From NCBI RefSeq assembly GCF_038404745.2, contig NZ_JAYKTT020000001.1:124001-188000 (forward strand): 64,000 nt of DNA, given 5' to 3'. The number at the start of each line of letters is the position of its first letter. The first letter of the stretch is position 1. Positions 59,632 through 64,000 of this stretch are shown piece after piece. Under the pieces are notes generated by a model. It was not told where the DNA came from and searched no databases. It worked only from the letters and a program-made list of their open reading frames with translations. This stretch comes from Chlorogloeopsis sp038404745 (lineage in GTDB: Bacteria > Cyanobacteriota > Cyanobacteriia > Cyanobacteriales > Nostocaceae). The position numbers were made by a program, and so were the translations under genes.

Positions 59632-59645
59632 AGTGTATATACACT
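59632..59645 (+). promoter_or_regulatory. Second MarR operator, before the Fe-S/SCP2 gene
   Basis: AGTGTATATACACT is identical to the palindrome at 59136-59149. It lies 17 bases after the MarR stop codon and about 150 bases before the start of the next gene. Two identical 14-bp palindromes within 500 bases are unlikely by chance. Confidence 0.7.
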
Positions 59646-59797
59646 CTTTTGTTTTTTATTAGCACTTACGCAAAATCCCTCTAAAATCCTCTTACCTCCG
59701 TGTTCTCCGAGTTCTCTGCGGTTTGTTTATTATTTCATAACTTCTGCGTCAATCCTGTCTATTTCCCTTAAACTTTGTTTTCACAGGATGAATATAT

Positions 59798-61138
59798 ATG
59801 CCAAAATTCGATCACCATCCGACAGTGAGACATTTTCGCGAACAAGCACAGAGTAATGATCCCAAGTCTACTTCTGTGATTGATGCTGAGTGGTTACGCA
59901 ATCTTTGTTTGGCAGCTGGGGCAGATGATGTGGGTTTTGTCGAGATTGAGCGATCGCAAATTGCCAACCAACGCCAAGACATTCTAACTGCCTTTCCGCC
60001 GACAAAAACTCTGATTAGCTTTGTGTGTCGGATGAACAGAGAGAATGTTCGCAGCCCGGCACGTTCTGTTGCCAACGTAGAATTTCACAGTACAGGTGAT
60101 GAAGTCAATCATGTTGCCCGTGAGATTGTCACGGTTCTTGAGCAACGGGGTGTACGAGCCTTAAATCCAGCAATGGGTTTCCCGATGGAGATGGATCGTT
60201 TCCCTGGCAAAGTTTGGGTAATTTCCCACAAACCCGTAGCGGTGGCAGCAGGCTTAGGACATATGGGAATTCACCGTAACGTCATTCATCCTAAGTTTGG
60301 CAACTTCATCTTGTTAGGGACAATTTTAATAGATAAGGAAGTAACTGCATACAACCAACCCATCGACTATAATCCTTGTTTGGAGTGTAAATTATGCGTC
60401 ACAGCCTGCCCGGTGGGAGCAATTGGTACAGATGGACATTTTAATTTCTCAGCTTGCTATACCCATAATTATCGGGAATTCATGGGAGGATTCACAGATT
60501 GGGTAGAAAATATTGCTGAAAGCAAGAGTGCCAGAAATTACCGTCAAAAAACGAGTAGTGCCGAGTCAGCATCAATGTGGCAAAGTCTTTCTTTTGGAGC
60601 AAACTATAAAGCTGCTTACTGCATGGCTGTTTGCCCGGCGGGAGAAGATGTAATTGGTGCGTTTTTGACAAATCGGAAAGACTTCATTCAAGAAGTAGTT
60701 AAACCTTTGGAGAATAAAGAGGAAACTATATATGTCGTTCCCGGCTCTGATGCTGAAGCCCATGTAAAACGTCGGTTTCCTCATAAAAAAGTAAAAAGAA
60801 TTAGGAATGGATTGCAGCCAAGTTCGATTCGCGGATTCCTGCGTGGTTTACCGTTAACTTTTCAAAGGAACCAATCAGAAGGTTTAGATGCAACTTACCA
60901 CTTCACATTCACAGGTGCAGAGGAATGCAAGGCGACAGTGATTATTAGGGATAAGAAAATACAGGTGCATGACGGTTGCGTTGGCAATGCAGATATTCAT
61001 ATTACTGCCGATAGTGAAAACTGGCTTCGCTTTCTAGCCAAGGAGCAAAACATAATCTGGGCATTGCTGCGAAGGAAGATTCGCGTTAAAGGTTCACTCC
61101 GATTACTTCAAGCTTTTGGCAAGTGCTTTCCATCCTGA
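59798..61138 (+). CDS. QueG/reductive-dehalogenase-like Fe-S protein fused to SCP2 domain
   Basis: The 446-aa protein combines two domains. Residues about 30-300 resemble epoxyqueuosine reductase and reductive dehalogenases: AVAAGLGHMGIHRNVIHPKF, then a ferredoxin-type cluster C194-x2-C197-x2-C200-x3-C204-P and further cysteines C220, C275 and C279 (AAYCMAVCP). Residues about 345-446 form an SCP2 sterol/lipid-carrier domain (DATYHFTFTGAEECKATVII, then LLRRKIRVKGSLRLLQ). There is no Tat signal. It follows a MarR repressor and its operator. A lipid-linked redox role is inferred; a cobalamin site cannot be judged from sequence alone. ATG 59798. Confidence 0.8.
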   Translation: MPKFDHHPTVRHFREQAQSNDPKSTSVIDAEWLRNLCLAAGADDVGFVEIERSQIANQRQDILTAFPPTKTLISFVCRMNRENVRSPARSVANVEFHSTGDEVNHVAREIVTVLEQRGVRALNPAMGFPMEMDRFPGKVWVISHKPVAVAAGLGHMGIHRNVIHPKFGNFILLGTILIDKEVTAYNQPIDYNPCLECKLCVTACPVGAIGTDGHFNFSACYTHNYREFMGGFTDWVENIAESKSARNYRQKTSSAESASMWQSLSFGANYKAAYCMAVCPAGEDVIGAFLTNRKDFIQEVVKPLENKEETIYVVPGSDAEAHVKRRFPHKKVKRIRNGLQPSSIRGFLRGLPLTFQRNQSEGLDATYHFTFTGAEECKATVIIRDKKIQVHDGCVGNADIHITADSENWLRFLAKEQNIIWALLRRKIRVKGSLRLLQAFGKCFPS

Positions 61139-61139
61139 T

Positions 61140-62843
61140 CTAAAATTTCTCACCACATCGATAAAGTTGATAGGGAACGCCAACACGATAATGCTGTTTG
61201 GCATCTATAGTGCAAATATTAGATTTTGAAAGTAGTACTTGTTGTGGATAATCACGGCGTTTAATTCCGGGAGCAACAACCCATAAATTGAGCTTAGAAG
61301 TGGTTAGATTAGGTAATTGGGAAAGTTTTGCCCATATAGATTGAAAATCAGGTGATTTTTGGAAAAAAGCAAAATGAGTAGACGGGAATGGGATATGAGA
61401 TTTGGCTGCTTTCTCTTTCCCATTCCTGACTGTTTTTAATGCTAAGGCAAAACTCAATCCCAATGCTACATCCTGATAATTTCCATATCCCACCACAACC
61501 ATCAGTGGTGTAGAAGGGTTTTGGTTCATCGTTTGAGCTACTTGTTCGGGTATAAATGGTTTGAGAAAAGCTAAATTATAAACAACAAAAATACAACTTA
61601 TTAAACTTACAATAAAGGTATTAAAAGTTGAATAATTTTGAATTCTTAATTTTACTTTTTTAGTAATTATTAGGCTGGCAGCAACAAGAGCGCAGAAGCT
61701 GGGATAATAGACAAAACTATAGCGAGGAATAGCTGTAATATCTTTTTCTAAAAAATAGGCAATAGCAAAAAATTCTAATAAAATTACAACGAAAAAACTT
61801 AAAAGTGTAAGTGTAGCTAAATGAGTTGTAGATTTACACCATAGTTGCTTTAATCCTTGACAAACTTGCCATCCCAGCCAAATCCCAAAACAAAGCATGG
61901 ATACTCCTGATAAGATGGCGATCGCCAGAGGCTGTCTTTCAACAGGGAGAGCAATTACCATCAATATCCAGTTCAGCAAGGTTTGATAAAAAGGGGCAAT
62001 ATGATTTGGAGAATAGAGCCAATCAGTTTCAGGACGATGATAATCCCTTAATATCACTGGCAACCAGGGCAAAAAGCTCACTATCACTGCACTAATAGAT
62101 AAAATTGATGCTAACCAAACTTGCAATTGATTTGTAAGATTTGCCCTATACAGGCACAATACAACTAATAATGTTGCAAATTCTGCAATGAGAGCAAGAA
62201 TAAAAAAGTAGTGGACATAAAGACCAATAATATTAATAATTGTCCAACTTAACCAAATCCAAAATCTAATTTGTTGACGCTTAAAAATATCTGCTTGAAT
62301 TTGTATCAGTCCCAGTAATGATAAAGTGATTAACAACATGGGCAAGGTGTAGTGCCTTGCTTCTTGGGAAAGGTAAACAGCAAAAGGCGAGACTGCCATT
62401 AACATTGCTGCTGTTAATCCAGCCGCTTTAGAAAAAGCAAGACGATTGAGACAATAAATAGCCGCGATCGCACTCACACCAAACAGAGCAGGTAGCGATC
62501 GCAATTTAATTATCCAATTCTCTCCAACAGGAGCGAACAAACCCAGCCAACTGTACATCCAGCAAAAAAACAACGGCGGATGAGTAGACTGATTAGCAAG
62601 ATTGTGGGCTATTTGAGCACAGCTTTTGCCTGGTTGATAAATAAAAATCTCCTGCAATTTTTCTAAAGGGAAGACTGCCTCTAAAGGCAAGTCAAGGTAA
62701 TTTTTACCCAAGCTGAAGATGGCAGTAATCACTTCATCCATCCACAAAGGTTTTAAGTCTAAATTGTAAAAGCGCAAGATAGTACCAAGTGCAATGACTC
62801 CGGCTAAACTCAAATTATGTAGATCAAGTCTGTGATTTATCAT
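61140..62843 (-). CDS. Glycosyltransferase family 39 (ArnT/PMT-like) membrane protein
   Basis: The 567-aa protein has about ten to eleven membrane helices and the PMT_2 pattern: LGTILRFYNLDLKPLWMDEV supplies the acidic loop at the first external turn, and QSTHPPLFFCWMYSWLGLFA and SPFAVYLSQEARHYTLPMLL follow. Such enzymes transfer a sugar from a polyprenyl phosphate to protein or lipid at the outer face of the plasma membrane. The C-terminal 130 residues form a soluble domain. ATG 62843. It is convergent with the Fe-S/SCP2 gene, with one base between the stops. Confidence 0.87.
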   Translation of the reverse strand: MINHRLDLHNLSLAGVIALGTILRFYNLDLKPLWMDEVITAIFSLGKNYLDLPLEAVFPLEKLQEIFIYQPGKSCAQIAHNLANQSTHPPLFFCWMYSWLGLFAPVGENWIIKLRSLPALFGVSAIAAIYCLNRLAFSKAAGLTAAMLMAVSPFAVYLSQEARHYTLPMLLITLSLLGLIQIQADIFKRQQIRFWIWLSWTIINIIGLYVHYFFILALIAEFATLLVVLCLYRANLTNQLQVWLASILSISAVIVSFLPWLPVILRDYHRPETDWLYSPNHIAPFYQTLLNWILMVIALPVERQPLAIAILSGVSMLCFGIWLGWQVCQGLKQLWCKSTTHLATLTLLSFFVVILLEFFAIAYFLEKDITAIPRYSFVYYPSFCALVAASLIITKKVKLRIQNYSTFNTFIVSLISCIFVVYNLAFLKPFIPEQVAQTMNQNPSTPLMVVVGYGNYQDVALGLSFALALKTVRNGKEKAAKSHIPFPSTHFAFFQKSPDFQSIWAKLSQLPNLTTSKLNLWVVAPGIKRRDYPQQVLLSKSNICTIDAKQHYRVGVPYQLYRCGEKF

Positions 62844-62976
62844 TTGTCAGTAGAAGCGGTTTTAATCAGATATCTTATCGCTTCACTAAATAACGAAACA
62901 ACGTTTTTTTGCTTTCTTGGTTTAGCGATTTCGCTTTTAGTGATTCCCGCATCTCGTCTCAACACCAAATTTGGAT

Positions 62977-63344
62977 TTAGTACATAAATTCGCTGACAAT
63001 ATGCCAAGTGCTAGTCATAAATAAAAATTCTGCATTGGAATCTTTAGCAAGTTCTAAAAATTTGTTATCGTCAGGGTCTCTACAGGTGTTTATTTGAGAT
63101 TTTATTTCTATAAATTGACTGTATTTTTTTACTACATCCAGAAAAGACTGTCGGTCTGTATCTGAGATATATTTATCGAACTTAGATTTGTAAATTCGTG
63201 TCTTTAATTCTTGATAAGTTTCGTCGCTTTGAGCAATTTTGAATTGTTTATAGGCTTTATCTAAGACTTTACGGGCTGTTCCATGTGGACTTAGGGCAGC
63301 ACTAATAAAATATTTGTGTCAATAACAATTAGCTTATGATTCAT
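62977..63344 (-). pseudogene. Frameshifted PIN-domain toxin (COG1569 type)
   Basis: The toxin start (MNHKLIVIDTNIL) overlaps the end of the antitoxin gene. After NIL the frame is lost by one missing base and meets a stop (63288-63296 area). In the next frame the protein continues as ISAALSPHGTARKVLDKAYK to DPDDNKFLELAKDSNAEFLF, then diverges and stops at 62977. The PIN-domain acids (Asp in VIDTN, DPDDNKF) are still readable. The last strand-helix is also missing, so both ends are damaged. It is inactive as written. Confidence 0.75.
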
Positions 63345-63561
63345 CGACGAGTAATTCTTCTAGGATTTCCTCTGTTAATCCTTTGGCTTGAGCATTTTTA
63401 CCAATTTTGTCAAAAACACTAAGTAAATCTCCATCTTGCTTTTTTACAGATTTTTTCTTGATTTCTTGGATAAGTTCTTCTTGTGCTTGTTCTGGAAGTT
63501 GTAAATCAAGATTCAGAATTTGCTCAAAAGTTAGAGTAAGTTGATAAGTTTTTTGAGTCAT
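63334..63561 (-). CDS. Antitoxin-like small protein of a PIN toxin system
   Basis: The 75-aa acidic protein (YQLTLTFEQILNLDLQLPEQ, then AQEELIQEIKKK) resembles the short antitoxins paired with COG1569-type PIN toxins in Nostocales. The toxin ATG lies within its final codons, so the two were translationally coupled. With the toxin frameshifted, it may now be a free-standing remnant. ATG 63561. It may still bind its own promoter or protect against related toxins. Confidence 0.7.
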   Translation of the reverse strand: MTQKTYQLTLTFEQILNLDLQLPEQAQEELIQEIKKKSVKKQDGDLLSVFDKIGKNAQAKGLTEEILEELLVDES

Positions 63562-63621
63562 GATGGTTTCTGTGCTTAAGGAATGGAGGCTTGGTACATC
63601 TTGATTTAAACTACGACAATA

Positions 63622-64000
63622 TTAAAGATTATAGTTGTCTTGCTGGTCTAACCAATTTATGAGGTCTTCTAAAGATTGGAAATCAAAAATTGCATCTGCT
63701 AGGTTTTCTAATTGTTCGGAAGATAAATCATTAATACGGTTTTCCAAGGTATAATCAATATTATTAAATCGCCGTTTTAGTTGTCTTTTAATAATTTTTT
63801 GTTCTCCTTGTTCAATTCCCTTTTGCATCCAACTGGTGACAATTTCCATGATTTCTTCCTCTTCAACTAAGTTGGCTTGTTTTAGTTCAGTTTCAAGTTC
63901 TTGTTCTTCTGTGGCGTTTAATCTGAGATAAGTATCAATAAAGCCGGAAATTAATTCTATTTTAGCAGAATTTAACTGTAGTGTTACTAACATCCTTAAG
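63622..64000 (-). CDS. C-terminal part of an Rpn/DUF4351-type putative nuclease protein, cut by window
   Basis: The frame is open to the edge of the window and probably starts beyond it. The visible part (ISGFIDTYLRLNATEEQELE, then IMEIVTSWMQKGIEQGEQKI and LSSEQLENLADAIFDFQSLE) is the C-terminal region of the cyanobacterial Rpn-family proteins related to PD-(D/E)xK transposase-like nucleases, with a DUF4351-type end. The nuclease core itself is not in view. An internal ATG at 63993 is possible but less likely. Family members are numerous and move between genomes. Confidence 0.7.
   Translation of the reverse strand, partial: LRMLVTLQLNSAKIELISGFIDTYLRLNATEEQELETELKQANLVEEEEIMEIVTSWMQKGIEQGEQKIIKRQLKRRFNNIDYTLENRINDLSSEQLENLADAIFDFQSLEDLINWLDQQDNYNL

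Noticed and set aside
1..64000. CRISPR arrays, prophage, rRNA or complete insertion sequences
   Set aside because: No regularly spaced direct repeats with unique spacers, no phage or transposase genes and no rRNA sequence were seen; the repeats present are dispersed hairpins and short tandem units.

Overview
The window is chromosomal DNA from a filamentous, probably heterocyst-forming cyanobacterium (order Nostocales). The strongest markers are a dnaE gene beginning with a split C-intein, RuBisCO accumulation factor Raf1, menG for phylloquinone, a plastoquinone-type UbiA, cyanobacterial Hfq, ComFB, SigG, GAF domains of cyanobacteriochrome type, many GCGATCGC (HIP1) octamers, and short heptamer-like tandem repeats between genes. 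The species cannot be named from the sequence alone. No prophage, transposase gene, CRISPR array or rRNA is visible; the only tRNA is tRNA-Lys(UUU).

Layout. 1-8.5 kb: end of pdhA, an aldose-epimerase-like gene, tRNA-Lys, class II fructose-bisphosphate aldolase, a cupredoxin lipoprotein, a nitrilase-family amidase, MarC, a peptidoglycan-binding/HEAT protein and an EamA transporter. 8.5-24.6 kb: ppx, ubiA, two tandem Ser/Thr kinases sharing an unrecognised C-terminal domain, a phytase-esterase-like protein, a RecB-like nuclease, an overlapping GHMP kinase/nucleotidyltransferase pair, leuS and a gamma-glutamylcyclotransferase-like gene. 24.7-34.7 kb: anti-sigma factor and ECF sigma factor SigG with a candidate self-regulated promoter, an unlisted 52-residue peptide gene, L,D-transpeptidase, ComFB, M23 peptidase, a CPA2 antiporter, hfq and dapF. 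34.7-49 kb: a decayed receiver gene, Uma2 nuclease, a PAS-rich kinase with a degenerate ATP site, class I aldolase, RodZ-like protein, gatA, dnaE-C with its C-intein, an orphan nuclease-like gene, DUF445 and menG. 49-64 kb: a sensory region with a receiver-GAF protein divergent from a large histidine kinase carrying three red/green-type cyanobacteriochrome GAF domains and a fourth DXCF-type GAF lacking its canonical cysteine, then raf1, a solute-binding lipoprotein upstream of a hybrid kinase, a MarR regulator with two identical palindromic operators flanking it, a QueG/RdhA-like Fe-S protein fused to an SCP2 domain, a GT39 glycosyltransferase, and a broken toxin-antitoxin pair.

Most genes are housekeeping or membrane functions in short transcription units. 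The parts most likely to hold new biology are the four-GAF photoreceptor kinase, the MarR/Fe-S-SCP2 unit, the paired kinases with the unknown C-terminal domain, and the sugar kinase/nucleotidyltransferase operon. Dispersed repeats are dense: three elements of 101-114 bp with GTAGGGTG ends, two ~70 bp elements with GGGTGGGTTT-type ends, GAGACGC hairpins often used as transcript ends, and repeat-like sequence lying in frame inside four protein genes.
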